Below the pieces are notes generated by a model. The model was not told the origin of the DNA and did no database searches. It saw only the letters and a list, made by a program, of their open reading frames with translations. A program made the translations under genes and the position numbers. From Nocardioides insulae DSM 17944 (GTDB lineage Bacteria > Actinomycetota > Actinomycetes > Propionibacteriales > Nocardioidaceae): 64,000 bases of DNA. Positions 43,270 through 52,531 of the stretch are shown piece after piece; within the stretch, counting starts at the first letter, position 1; the number at the start of each line of letters is the position of its first letter. The stretch lies in contig NZ_KE383929.1 in the NCBI RefSeq assembly GCF_000422825.1, positions 434,001-498,000 on the forward strand, given 5' to 3'.

Positions 43270-43629
43270 TCACCGGGGCGGGCGGGTGCGCTGCGGGCGA
43301 GTACGGGGTCCCCGCTGCGGCGGCGTACCCGACTGCTCCGCCTCCCGACGCCAGGGTGTGCCTCTGCGACGAGAGGGCTCTGGCCGCCGGGGTGACGGTG
43401 GCTCGACCGCGCTCGCGCTGGATCCTCCCCCGGCCCCCGGGGCCGAGGGCTGGTTCGGGTCCTGACGCAGCCGGACGAGATGTCGGAGGCCCCGCCGGTG
43501 CGCTTCGGCCCGGCCGTTCTCGACGGCCTCCTGGACGGACTCGAACTCGCCGGGGAGCTGATCCCCGTCCCTGACGCGATTGCGCCACAACCCTCGGACG
43601 AAGTAGGTCTCGACCAGACCACGATCCAT
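43270..43629 (-). CDS. Small DUF2188-like protein
   Basis: A 119-residue frame from an ATG with GAGGAG seven bases upstream. Residues 1-52 (VRGLWRNRVRDGDQL, FESVQEAVENGRAEAHRRG, LRHLVRL) resemble the short DUF2188 fold, in which a query strand is followed by an alanine-rich helix. The remaining 65 residues are Pro/Arg/Ser-rich low complexity, so the tail may not be meaningful protein. The function is unknown. Confidence 0.5.
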   Translation of the reverse strand: MDRGLVETYFVRGLWRNRVRDGDQLPGEFESVQEAVENGRAEAHRRGLRHLVRLRQDPNQPSAPGAGGGSSASAVEPPSPRRPEPSRRRGTPWRREAEQSGTPPQRGPRTRPQRTRPPR

Positions 43630-43836
43630 CGTTCCGCTCCTCGGTGCTGCCCCGTGCCCCCGGGGGACCCGTGCAGTACCCGATTCGGGGGAGGATCACA
43701 CTGCGAGCGGAGAGGAATTCCGAGCGAGGTGCATCTCCCCCACGCCGCACGCACGGTCGCAGGCCCCGCTCGGCCTCGCGTCGTCGCCGCCCAGGTGCCC
43801 GCGAGTGTCCACGGCGGATTCGGGTACGGCGGGACC

Positions 43837-44082
43837 ATGGACGAGATGAATCAGGATGCCGCTCGCGGCGAAGCCCTCCGTCGCGTGCTCGAACGGGTGA
43901 CGGCCTGGCAGGAGACGGCGCCCGAGGGAACCATCGGCACGGAACTCGACAGGGCTCTGCGCGAAGCCGGCGTGACGCTGACCGACGACCAGAGGGAACT
44001 GGTGATCGGGCAGGTCAGCGCCGGCGAGCGCGTCGACATCGAGATGCTCCAACCCCGGACCGGCGAAGGCGGCCCGGCCTGA
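43837..44082 (+). CDS. Hypothetical small acidic protein
   Basis: An 81-residue frame from the ATG at 43837, with a GGCGGGA of moderate quality upstream. The sequence is helical and balanced in composition (EALRRVLERVTAWQE, ELDRALREAGVTLTDD, QRELVIGQVSAGERVDIE), unlike the random frames around it. No family is recognised. It is convergent with the giant surface-protein gene, ending 9 bases from that gene's stop. Confidence 0.5.
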   Translation: MDEMNQDAARGEALRRVLERVTAWQETAPEGTIGTELDRALREAGVTLTDDQRELVIGQVSAGERVDIEMLQPRTGEGGPA

Positions 44083-44091
44083 CCAGCGAAG

Positions 44092-47000
44092 TCAGCTCCG
44101 GCGACGGATGAGGAGCGTCGCCCCGGATCCGAGCAGCAGGAGGCCGAGCAGCCCCAGCCACCACGCCGGTCCACCGGTGTCCGGCAGCCAGGGGTTGTTC
44201 GGGGAGGTCGGCCCCTGTGGGGTCGGTCCGTCCGGCGTCGGTCCGTCCGGCGTCGGGCCGTCCGGCTTCGGCGGCGTCTCGTGGTCGGTGCTGCACCGCT
44301 TCACACAGCTGCCGCCGTCGCCGGGGGTGGCGACGTTGCCGATGGTCGCGGCATAGGCATCGGCGTCGATCTCGACGACGTAGCGCAGGTCAGCGGTGCC
44401 GCCGGGCCGCAGGGTCGGAACGGCCCAGGTCAGGGTCGTGCCGCGCAGGGTGCCTCCCTGACCGATGCGGATCACCTCGGCCTCGTCCAGTACGTCGGAC
44501 AGGTCGTCGGTCACGACCGCGTTGCGCACGACCGCGTCCGAGATGTTCTCCACCTGCAATCGGTAGGTGATCCGGCTGCCGGGGTCGACGGTCGAACCGC
44601 TCGCCGGGTCGCTGGACTTGGTCAGCGTCCACTTCGGGGTGAAGTGGTGGGTGCTGTCACAGTCCTCCACGACGCGGGCCACCCGTCGGGCCACCGGCTC
44701 CCCCGGGACGCACGGCTCGGAGCCCGGGCTGGTGACGAGGTTCTCCAGCTCCACGCCGTAGGCGTCGTCGTCGACCCTCACCTGGTAGGTGAGGGTCTCA
44801 TCGCCCGACAGTTCCGGGATGTCCCAGGTCAGCGTGGTGCCGCCGACCGACGCGGTGCCGGTCGAGGGGGTGATGCTGCCCTCGACCAGCGAGGCGTGGT
44901 TCAGGACGTTGCTCAGGTCGTCGGTGACGACCACGTCTGTCGGGTCCGTGCCCGCCAGCTTCGAGGCGGTCACTGTATAGGTGATCACCTCCCCCGGCTG
45001 CACGGTCGAGCCCGAGTCCGGGTCACTGGACTTGGTCACCGTCCACGAGCCCGGCTGGGCGGTGTTCGTGATGGTGCAGGTGGCATCGTCTCCCAGACCG
45101 ATCGTGACCGAGTCCGTGCTGGACCCCTGCGCGCCGGTGCACACCCAGTCGGAGGCTTCGTACCCGGCCGGGCCGTCTTCGGACAGGTCGTAGGTGCCGA
45201 CCTGGGCCACGCTGGTGGTGCCGGTGCCGACCGTGATCGTGGACGGCCCGTCGGCGGTCAGTTCCCACTCATCGGCGGTGTGGGTGGCGCCGGTGTCCCC
45301 GTTGTCGACCACCTTCACCAGCGTCAACCGGGCCTGCTGGGCGGTGTTGGTGATCGTGCAGGTGACATCGCCGCCGACCGGCACGGTCACGGTGGCGCCG
45401 GTGAGCGCGGCCTCGCCACAGACCCAACTGGAGGCGTCGTACCCGGCGGGCCCGGTCTCGGAGAGGTCGTAGTCGCCGGGCACGACGGCCGCACCGGTGA
45501 CGGCGTCCTCGCCGGTGGCGCCGGTGACGCCCTCGGTCGGTCCGTCGGCGCTGAGCGTCCAGTCGGTGGCCGGGGTCGTCGCGCCGGTCTCCCCGTTGTC
45601 GACCACCTTGACCAGCGTCAGCTGAGCGGGCTGGGCGGTGTTGGTGATGGTGCAGGTGACGTCCCCGCCGCTCGGCACGGTGACTGTCGTGTCCGTGACG
45701 GTGCCGCCGTCGCAGTCCCAATCGGAGGCGGTGTAGCCGCCCGGCCCGGCCTCGGAGAGCTCGTAGTCACCCGCGTCGACCACCCGCGCGGTGACGGCGT
45801 CCTCGCCGGTGGTGCCGGTGACGCCCTCGGTCGGTCCGTCGGCGCTGAGCGTCCAGTCGGTGGGCTCGGCGGTGCCACCGTTGGCGTTGTCGACCACCTT
45901 GACCAGGGTCAGTTGGGCGGGCTGGTCGTCGTTGACGATGGTGCAGGTGACGTCCCCGCCGCTCGGCACGGTGACTGTCGTGTCCGTGACGGTGCCGCCG
46001 ACACAGGACCAGTCGCCGGCGGTGTAGCCGCCGGGCCCCGCCTCGGACAGGTCGTAGTCGCCGGCGTCGACGGTCGCGCCCGTGACGGCGTCCGCACCGG
46101 TGGTGCCGCTGATCGGCGTGGGCCCGTCGGCACTCAGCGTCCAGTCGGTCTCCTCGGCGGTGCCGCCGTTGTCGTTGTTGATGTCCTTGACCAGGGTCAA
46201 CTGGGCCGGGGCGTCGTCGTTGACGATGGTGCAGGTGACGTCGTCGCCCTGCGCCAGGGTGACGGTGCTGGCCTCCAGCGTGCCGCCGTCGCACTCCCAG
46301 TCGCCGGCGGTGTAGCCGTCCGGCCCGGCCTCGGAGAGGTCGTAGTCGCCGACCTGGACGGTCGCGCCGGTGACGGTGTCCTCCCCGGTGGCGCCGCTGA
46401 TCGGCGTCGGGCCCTCGGCGCTCAGCGTCCAGTCGGTCTCATCGGCGGTGCCGCCATTGTCGTTGACGACCTCCTTGACCAGGGTCAGGAGCGGAGAGAC
46501 CGCGGTGTTGGTGATCCGGCACACGACGTTGCCGCCGCTGGGCACGGTCACGGTGCCGGCGCCGGGGGCTCCCCCGGAGACGACGCCGCCCTCGCAGACC
46601 CACGTCCCGGCCTCGTAGCCGTCCGGACCGTCCTCGGCGAGGTCGTAGTCGCCGGCGAAGACCTCGACCTCATCGACGCCGCCGGGGGTCGTCGGGTCGC
46701 CGTTGCCGGAGACCGTGCCCTGGCCCTCGATCGCATCGGGCTCGGCGGTCAGGGTCCAGTCGGCCGGCACGTGCGTCGCGCCGCTCTCCCCGTTGTCGAC
46801 CTCCTTGATCAGGGTCAGCTGGGCGGGCTGGTCGTCGTTGTTGATGGTGCAGGTGACGTCCCCGCCGTTGGGCACGGTGACGGTCTGCCCGGACATGGTG
46901 GCCTCGCCGCAGTCCCAGTCGCCGGCGGTGTAGCCGCCGGGCCCGGCCTCGGAGAGGTCGTAGTCGCCGGCGTCGACGGTCGCCCCGGTGACGGCGTCCG

Positions 47001-50000
47001 CACCGGTGGCACCGGTGATCGGCGTGGGACCGTCAGCGCTCAGCGTCCACTCGGTCGCGGCGGCGGTGCCGCCGTGGTCGTTGGTGACGGTCTTGACCAG
47101 GGTCAGCTCGGCGGCCTGGTCGTCGTTGTTGATCGTGCAGGTGACATCCTCGCCCAGGCCCACGGACACGGTCGCGCCGGACATCGTGGCCTCGCCGCAG
47201 TCCCAGTCGCCGGCGTCGTAGCCGCCGGGACCCGCCTCGGAGAGGTCGTAGCCACCGATCTCCACCTCGGCGTCGGTGACCTCCTCGGCACCCGTCGCGC
47301 CGGTGACGCCCGCGGTCGGCCCGTCGGCACTCAGCGTCCAGTCGGTCGCCGCCGCGGTGCCGCCGTCGTCGTTGGTGACGGTCTTGATCAGGGTCAGGTG
47401 CGACTGTTGCGCGGTGTTGGTGATGGTGCAGGTGACCTCGCCTCCGGTGGGCACGGTGACGGTGGCCCCGTCGACCACGGCAGTGCCGCAGTCCCAGTCG
47501 GAGGCGTCGTACCCGGTGGGCCCGGCCTCGGAGAGGTCGTAGGAGCCGGCGAGCACCTCGACGCCGGTGACGTCCGCGGAGTTGCCGGCGCCGGACACCG
47601 GGGTGGGTCCGTCGGCGGTCAGGGTCCAGTCCCCGGGAACATGGGTGGCGCCCGTCTCCCCGTTGTCGACCTCCTTGACCAGGGTCAGGTGGGCAGGGGT
47701 GTCGCGGTTGGTGAAGGTGCAGGTGCCGGATGCGAGGGCCGGGACCTGCACAGAGGTCGCATCCTGGGACGGGCTGCCGGCCACGGTGCACTCGAGGTCG
47801 ACCAGTTCGTACCCGGACGGACCGGACTCGGTCAGCTCGTAGGTGACCCCGGGCCGGACGTTCACCGACGTACCCAGGAGGCCGCCGGTCACCGTCTGGG
47901 GCTCGACGCCCTCGGACCCGGGGCCGGTCGGTGTCGCGGTCAGCTGCCAGTCCGCCGGCACCGCGGTGCCGCCGAACTGGTTCTGTACGACCTTGCGCAG
48001 GGTGAGGGTGGCGGTCTCGTTGACCGCGGTGCAGTTGACCCAGGATCCCAGCGGGACGGTGACGCCGCCGTTGAGACCGTCGGAGAAGCCGGGGATCACG
48101 GTCGTGCCGTCGGACTCGACCTCCTGGCAGTTCCAGCTGCCGGTCGATCCAGGGATCAGGACGGCGTTCGGATCGACCTCCTGCACATAGTTGGGGTCGC
48201 CGCCGCTCTCGGCCAGCGGGTAGGTCACCTCCGGCGTCACCGCGACCCCGGTGGCCCCGGGGCTACCGGTGGCACCGTTGGGTCCGGCGAGCGCGCCACC
48301 GGGCGCGACCGCGTCGAGGATCCACTCGGTCGGGTCGGCGGTGCCGCCCTGGACCTCCTTGGTGAGCGTCAGCTTGGTCTCGCAGGTGATCGTGTTGGTG
48401 ATGCCGTACCTGTTCGTGCCCGCGGCCAGGGTCTGCGTGCTCGGCAGGCCCTGGTCGACGGTGGCGCCGTTGGCGCTGGTGAGGCGGCTCGAGACCAGCG
48501 TGCACTGCGGCGGGTAGGTGAGGTCGCTCTCGTCGAGTGAGACCGTGTCGCCCTGATCGAAGCCGGTCCGCTCGATGCCCCAGGCCTGGGTGGTCGCATT
48601 GATCGTGCCGCCGGCGTGGAAGGTCGTCGGCTGGGCGCCCTCCGGGTAGCTCGTGCCGTTGATCGTCCAGGTCTTGTCGAGCACCACGGAGGCGACCGGA
48701 TTGGGTGCGCGGTTGTAGACCGTGCAGCTGACCGGGTAGCCGCTGGCCGCGGTCACGGTGAACCCGAGGGCGCCGGAGTTGGTCACCGGCACCGCGGCAC
48801 CGGTGTCGGTGCGGCTGCACACCGCGTTCGCGCCGCCCACCTGTTGCAGCGTGTGGCCCGGCTGCTGGGTCTCGGTGAACGTCGTCGCACCGGTGGTCTG
48901 CCCCGAGGCGAAGGTGAGCGGGAAGTTGACCGCGCCGGTCTGCTCCGCCGTCGTGCGAGTGGTCGGCGGATCGACCGTGACGTTGGCTGATCCGGTGCCG
49001 GCGAAGGCCCACCCACCGGCGGGCTGGGCGCCGGCGACGGACCCCGGTGGCGCGGTCGAGGGGACGACCTGCTTGACGACCGTGACCGAGCCCTGGCAAC
49101 TGCCCAGCGCGAGCTGCCTCAGCTGCGCGGCGGCGGCGGAGTAGTCGGCGGTCTGGAAGTAGTCACTGTTCAGGGTGGGCCCCGAGATCGACCGCAGGTT
49201 GAGGCCGCTGCCGGGGTTGCCCACCCCGTCGCCGACCCCGAAGGCGATCAGCCTGGTGCCCTCGGCCTTGACCGCATTGGCGGAGAAGATGCCGTTCTCC
49301 ACCTCGCGGAACCGGGTCCGGTTACCGGGACCCGTCACCGGGCTGTCGTACTGGGTCGGGTTGCCGTCGGTGATCACGATCGCGACGTCGTAGGACGCCG
49401 CGGAGCTGGCGATCTGATAGATCCCGCGGTCCCAATTGGTGCCGCCGAGGGCCGAGGTGGGCCGGGTGTAGCCGCTGATCCTGTTCGTCACGACGGCGGC
49501 GCCCGCGGTGGTCGAGACGGGCGAGAGTCCGAGGGCGTCACCGCTGCTCGCCGGTGCGTTGCTGGCGAAGGTCGAGACCGCGATCTGGGACGGGGTGCCG
49601 GTCAGGGCACTCACGAAGCCGTTGGCCGCCGCCTTCAGCTGGACCAACTGCTGGTCGGTGACGGAGTTGGAGAGGTCGAGCACCAGGCCCACGTCGATCC
49701 CGCACTGGGCGGGCAGGGTGGGGTTGTTCAGCGAGTTCTGCCAGATACCGCCGGACGCTTCGTTGTTCGTGTTACCCGTGGCCACCATGAACTCGTCGGT
49801 CGAGCTGTACACGTTGCCGGGACGCAGCTCGGTGCCGGTCTGGAACCGGTAGGGATCCGAGGCGACGGGGGAGCCTGTGCCGAGGTTCTGGTTGGCGTAC
49901 CAGCCGCCGGCGGGCGCGATCTGGCGGACCCAGAAGCGGCGATCCCGGTTGGCGCCGCCCTGCTGGGTGTTGGGCACGATGATGCTGCAGTCGCCGTCGG

Positions 50001-50565
50001 CATCCGAGGTGCAGGTGTACGCCGGCGAACCACCGGTCGCGTTCGCGTAGAAGCCGAGCTGGACGCCGGCCAGCTCGCTCACGCCGCCGCCGACGGTGCG
50101 GTTGCCGCCGACCTTGACCGTGATCACCGCGCTGTTGCCGCCGGGCACGGGGACACTCTGGGGGGCGATCTCCGCCCGCGAAGGGGCCGTGGGGCTTGCC
50201 GACTCCGTGACCACCGCGGGCGGCTCCGGCGCGTCGATCTCGCCCGCCGCCGACTCGCTCGGGGCGACCGACTCACTCGGGGCGACCGACTCACTCGGGG
50301 CCGTCGACTCGCTCGGCTCGGGGGACGCCTCGACGCCACCCGGCTCGGCGGGCGCCTCCGACGCGGACCCGGTGGCCGCCACCTCCGGGGAGGCGGCCTC
50401 CGTCGCGGCCGAGGGCTCGGCACTCGGATCCGCTGAAAGCTCCGCGGCCATCGCCGGCGAGGCGAGCAGACCCGTCGTCACGATGCCTGCGATTCCCCAG
50501 GCGACGATCCTGCGTGCCGTCACGCCCTGTAGGCGCACGCGGCCGCGTCCCCGCTTGACCCTCAC
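44092..50565 (-). CDS. Giant LPXTG-anchored surface protein with VWA domain and tandem repeats
   Basis: A 2,157-residue cell-wall protein, start GTG at 50565. In order: a signal peptide (to about residue 40, ending SPAMA), a Ser/Pro/Glu-rich stalk, a SpaA-like segment (about 140-285), and a von Willebrand A domain (about 289-480) with a complete metal site (Asp297-x-Ser299-x-Ser301, Thr376, Asp400). Divergent prealbumin-like units follow, then about nine repeats of roughly 96 residues, two DUF11-type domains beginning TVTKSSDPDSGSTVQPGE and TLTKSSDPASGSTVDPGS, and a PDGPTPDGPT wall spacer. It ends with the sortase signal LPDTG at 2127-2131, one membrane helix and RRRS. A role in adhesion is inferred from the domains. 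No sortase gene is in the window. An A+T-rich stretch near 50630-50660 may hold its promoter. Confidence 0.92.
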   Translation of the reverse strand: MRVKRGRGRVRLQGVTARRIVAWGIAGIVTTGLLASPAMAAELSADPSAEPSAATEAASPEVAATGSASEAPAEPGGVEASPEPSESTAPSESVAPSESVAPSESAAGEIDAPEPPAVVTESASPTAPSRAEIAPQSVPVPGGNSAVITVKVGGNRTVGGGVSELAGVQLGFYANATGGSPAYTCTSDADGDCSIIVPNTQQGGANRDRRFWVRQIAPAGGWYANQNLGTGSPVASDPYRFQTGTELRPGNVYSSTDEFMVATGNTNNEASGGIWQNSLNNPTLPAQCGIDVGLVLDLSNSVTDQQLVQLKAAANGFVSALTGTPSQIAVSTFASNAPASSGDALGLSPVSTTAGAAVVTNRISGYTRPTSALGGTNWDRGIYQIASSAASYDVAIVITDGNPTQYDSPVTGPGNRTRFREVENGIFSANAVKAEGTRLIAFGVGDGVGNPGSGLNLRSISGPTLNSDYFQTADYSAAAAQLRQLALGSCQGSVTVVKQVVPSTAPPGSVAGAQPAGGWAFAGTGSANVTVDPPTTRTTAEQTGAVNFPLTFASGQTTGATTFTETQQPGHTLQQVGGANAVCSRTDTGAAVPVTNSGALGFTVTAASGYPVSCTVYNRAPNPVASVVLDKTWTINGTSYPEGAQPTTFHAGGTINATTQAWGIERTGFDQGDTVSLDESDLTYPPQCTLVSSRLTSANGATVDQGLPSTQTLAAGTNRYGITNTITCETKLTLTKEVQGGTADPTEWILDAVAPGGALAGPNGATGSPGATGVAVTPEVTYPLAESGGDPNYVQEVDPNAVLIPGSTGSWNCQEVESDGTTVIPGFSDGLNGGVTVPLGSWVNCTAVNETATLTLRKVVQNQFGGTAVPADWQLTATPTGPGSEGVEPQTVTGGLLGTSVNVRPGVTYELTESGPSGYELVDLECTVAGSPSQDATSVQVPALASGTCTFTNRDTPAHLTLVKEVDNGETGATHVPGDWTLTADGPTPVSGAGNSADVTGVEVLAGSYDLSEAGPTGYDASDWDCGTAVVDGATVTVPTGGEVTCTITNTAQQSHLTLIKTVTNDDGGTAAATDWTLSADGPTAGVTGATGAEEVTDAEVEIGGYDLSEAGPGGYDAGDWDCGEATMSGATVSVGLGEDVTCTINNDDQAAELTLVKTVTNDHGGTAAATEWTLSADGPTPITGATGADAVTGATVDAGDYDLSEAGPGGYTAGDWDCGEATMSGQTVTVPNGGDVTCTINNDDQPAQLTLIKEVDNGESGATHVPADWTLTAEPDAIEGQGTVSGNGDPTTPGGVDEVEVFAGDYDLAEDGPDGYEAGTWVCEGGVVSGGAPGAGTVTVPSGGNVVCRITNTAVSPLLTLVKEVVNDNGGTADETDWTLSAEGPTPISGATGEDTVTGATVQVGDYDLSEAGPDGYTAGDWECDGGTLEASTVTLAQGDDVTCTIVNDDAPAQLTLVKDINNDNGGTAEETDWTLSADGPTPISGTTGADAVTGATVDAGDYDLSEAGPGGYTAGDWSCVGGTVTDTTVTVPSGGDVTCTIVNDDQPAQLTLVKVVDNANGGTAEPTDWTLSADGPTEGVTGTTGEDAVTARVVDAGDYELSEAGPGGYTASDWDCDGGTVTDTTVTVPSGGDVTCTITNTAQPAQLTLVKVVDNGETGATTPATDWTLSADGPTEGVTGATGEDAVTGAAVVPGDYDLSETGPAGYDASSWVCGEAALTGATVTVPVGGDVTCTITNTAQQARLTLVKVVDNGDTGATHTADEWELTADGPSTITVGTGTTSVAQVGTYDLSEDGPAGYEASDWVCTGAQGSSTDSVTIGLGDDATCTITNTAQPGSWTVTKSSDPDSGSTVQPGEVITYTVTASKLAGTDPTDVVVTDDLSNVLNHASLVEGSITPSTGTASVGGTTLTWDIPELSGDETLTYQVRVDDDAYGVELENLVTSPGSEPCVPGEPVARRVARVVEDCDSTHHFTPKWTLTKSSDPASGSTVDPGSRITYRLQVENISDAVVRNAVVTDDLSDVLDEAEVIRIGQGGTLRGTTLTWAVPTLRPGGTADLRYVVEIDADAYAATIGNVATPGDGGSCVKRCSTDHETPPKPDGPTPDGPTPDGPTPQGPTSPNNPWLPDTGGPAWWLGLLGLLLLGSGATLLIRRRS
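45055..47700 (-). repeat. Tandem ~290-bp coding repeats in the surface protein
   Basis: About nine in-frame units of roughly 96 residues. Each runs: LTLVK followed by V-D/N-N, GGTA or GATH, DWTLSADGPT, an exposed TG-rich stretch, GDYDLSEAGPGGY, DWDCGG, VTVPSGGDVTCTI, then NTAQP or NDDQP. Two cysteines per unit (in DWDC and VTCTI) probably form a disulphide. Some neighbours are nearly identical over long runs, especially the unit pairs in 45600-46200 and 46800-47300, pointing to recent duplication or gene conversion. Confidence 0.9.
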
Positions 50566-50833
50566 TGATCAACCCCGGCTCTCTGTCACGGGCCGCAGGT
50601 CGTCGACGCCGGGCCCAGGATGCTCGGGTGGAAGTATGACAGAAATTTCACCCTCGGAGCGTGGCACCAACCGGGATCCGCCTCGACGATCTGGACGTCG
50701 AATCGGACCTACGGCGTGAGGATCTCCATCGCCGGCGACCGCAGCGGGGTCCCGACGCGTCAGGGCACCGGTGCCCGCCCTCGGCAGCGCACCGGCGAGC
50801 CCGCGCGAGCGGTCGGCGCAGACCACGCACGGG
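50566..50833. other. Intergenic leader of the giant surface-protein gene
   Basis: 268 bases between two minus-strand genes. A+T-rich sequence at about 50632-50660 contains the palindrome GAAATTTC and, on the minus strand, a CATACT that could be a -10 box for the surface-protein gene. No small gene is supported. Confidence 0.35.
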
Positions 50834-51676
50834 TCACGGCGGCTGGTTGACGAAGCGGTACTTGATCCGCACCTGCGACATGTCGAAGACCAGGGTCGAG
50901 TTGCTCGGAGTCCACCGCTCCGGCACGAGGAACATCCGGTCACCGGACTGCACGAGCAACCGGAGCCCGTAGTACCGATAGCGGAAGGTCTGCCCCTCCG
51001 GGACCGTGCCCTGTGGCGGTAGCGACTCCTGCCGAGTGACCCCGTCCCGCAGATAGAGCGGCTCGGTGGTGTCGAGTACGACGGCGGGCAGGTCGTCGAG
51101 GTTCTCGGCGGTGTTCTCGGCCAGACCCCGGCCGGTCCATTGGGCCAGGGTCGCGGTGGCCCAGAACGTCGAGACCACCGCGACCAGTGTCACGAAGACC
51201 ACGACACCGAGTGGGAGGCCGCGCTGGCGGCCGACGATCGCGACCAGCCCGGCCCCGAGGCTGATCACCAACGGCGTGACCAGCGGATACCAGATCCACG
51301 CGCCGATCCAGGCGTAGAGGAAGACCATCACCAGGCCGGCACCGCCGAGCACCGCGCCGCCCAGGCCCAGCCGACCGATGCTCCGCTGACCGACTCTCCC
51401 GGATCGGACTCCCGCCAGCAGCGCGGCGGTCGCCGCTCCGATCAGCAACAGGAGCAGGGCCGGCACCAGCAACGCCGGAGGGCTGCGCATCACATATTCG
51501 CGGGTGTCGAGCCCGAGAGTGTCGACGTCCACGCCGAAGTAGGAGAACTGGGCGCGGGAGGAGACGTAGCCGAAGTAGAAGAGCAGCGCGCTGATGAAGG
51601 TCGCCGGGGCGATGAAGCTCGTCGCGATGCCGTACCACCGGTCCCACCCCGTCGACGTACGCTCCCGGTCGCTCAT
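50834..51676 (-). CDS. Hypothetical multi-pass membrane protein
   Basis: An unrecognised 280-residue protein from the ATG at 51676 (a GTG at 51691 is also possible). Helices are predicted at about 15-35 (FIAPATFISALLFYFGYV) and 65-90, with others near 105-175, followed by a soluble C-terminal half containing TTEPLYLRDGVTR and RYYGLRLLVQSGDRMFLVPE. The tail is beta-rich and probably extracytoplasmic. The start lies one base from the stop of the upstream lipoprotein gene, so the two are coupled and may act together. The function is unknown. Confidence 0.7.
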   Translation of the reverse strand: MSDRERTSTGWDRWYGIATSFIAPATFISALLFYFGYVSSRAQFSYFGVDVDTLGLDTREYVMRSPPALLVPALLLLLIGAATAALLAGVRSGRVGQRSIGRLGLGGAVLGGAGLVMVFLYAWIGAWIWYPLVTPLVISLGAGLVAIVGRQRGLPLGVVVFVTLVAVVSTFWATATLAQWTGRGLAENTAENLDDLPAVVLDTTEPLYLRDGVTRQESLPPQGTVPEGQTFRYRYYGLRLLVQSGDRMFLVPERWTPSNSTLVFDMSQVRIKYRFVNQPP

Positions 51677-51677
51677 C

Positions 51678-52352
51678 TCACGAGCTTTCACCCGTCGGAT
51701 CCAGCGCCGGATCGGTGGACTCCTCCGGCTCGGGGGCCTCGCTCTCCTCCCCGGTCTCATCCTCCGGCTCCGGTGAGTCGGTCCACTCCGAGGTCTCCTC
51801 GGATTCGGACGGCTCGGGCAGCACCAGGGACGCGGTTCCGCCTGCCTCCGCCAGGCTCCTGACCTCCTCACAGATCTCCTGGAGTTCGCAGCTCACCTCC
51901 CCACTGGCGCTGATCGTCAGCTCCTCCTCGCCCGAGGGCGTCCCGTCCCAGCGGAACGCGACGGCGCAGTTCTGCTGCTCGGCCGAGAAGCTGTCGCCGC
52001 CCAGGCAAGGTGGCCCGTCGCACGACGCGTCCTCGACCTCGACCCCGCTGGGGAGGCCCAGCTCGCTGATCCGGACCACGACCCCGCCCGGCAGCTCCTC
52101 CCCGCTCCAGGCCAGATAGGCACACGTCGAGGTGTCCGGGGCGGTGATCTCCACGTCGCCACCGATCGGCAGCGTCGGCAGCTCGGCCGAGCCCTGGTCG
52201 TCGGCGGCCACCGGATCGTCCTCGCCCCCCGCCGCCGGATCCTCCTGCACGGAGTTCGTCTCCTCACCGGGCGTGTCCGGATCCTCCCCCGGGGCACACG
52301 CCGCCAGGACAGTGGCCGCCAGGCATGCGGCCGCCGCAATCCCAAGCCTCAT
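51678..52352 (-). CDS. Putative lipoprotein
   Basis: A 224-residue protein from the ATG at 52352, with GAGGAGG five bases upstream. The signal peptide ends LAACAPG, a good lipobox (LAAC). A Glu/Asp/Pro linker follows, then a domain of about 120 residues with conserved-looking cysteines (STCAYLAWSG, ASCDGPPCLGG, QQNCAVAFRW, VSCELQEICEE). A long acidic Pro/Glu/Ser tail ends the protein. No family is recognised. It is cotranscribed with the membrane protein gene directly downstream. Confidence 0.7.
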   Translation of the reverse strand: MRLGIAAAACLAATVLAACAPGEDPDTPGEETNSVQEDPAAGGEDDPVAADDQGSAELPTLPIGGDVEITAPDTSTCAYLAWSGEELPGGVVVRISELGLPSGVEVEDASCDGPPCLGGDSFSAEQQNCAVAFRWDGTPSGEEELTISASGEVSCELQEICEEVRSLAEAGGTASLVLPEPSESEETSEWTDSPEPEDETGEESEAPEPEESTDPALDPTGESS

Positions 52353-52531
52353 CGCCGCCTCCTCGCCGCGGGTCTCGGACGAGGCCCCTGATGGAGAGAG
52401 TGCGAAACGACACCGCAGGTACGGCCGGTTCGCAGACAACCAGCGTACTGCTCAGGACACCCCGTGCGAGCAGCCCAAAGTTCCCCGTGCGATGGGGCGC
52501 ACGGGCCGCCGGGCGTCGGCATCGACGGCGC

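Noticed and set aside
44281..48540. 1,419-codon open frame on the plus strand opposite the surface protein repeats
   Set aside because: A mirror of the repeats in a high-GC gene with G-V-D-rich composition, no ribosome site and no recognised domain. The minus-strand frame has signal, VWA and LPXTG features.
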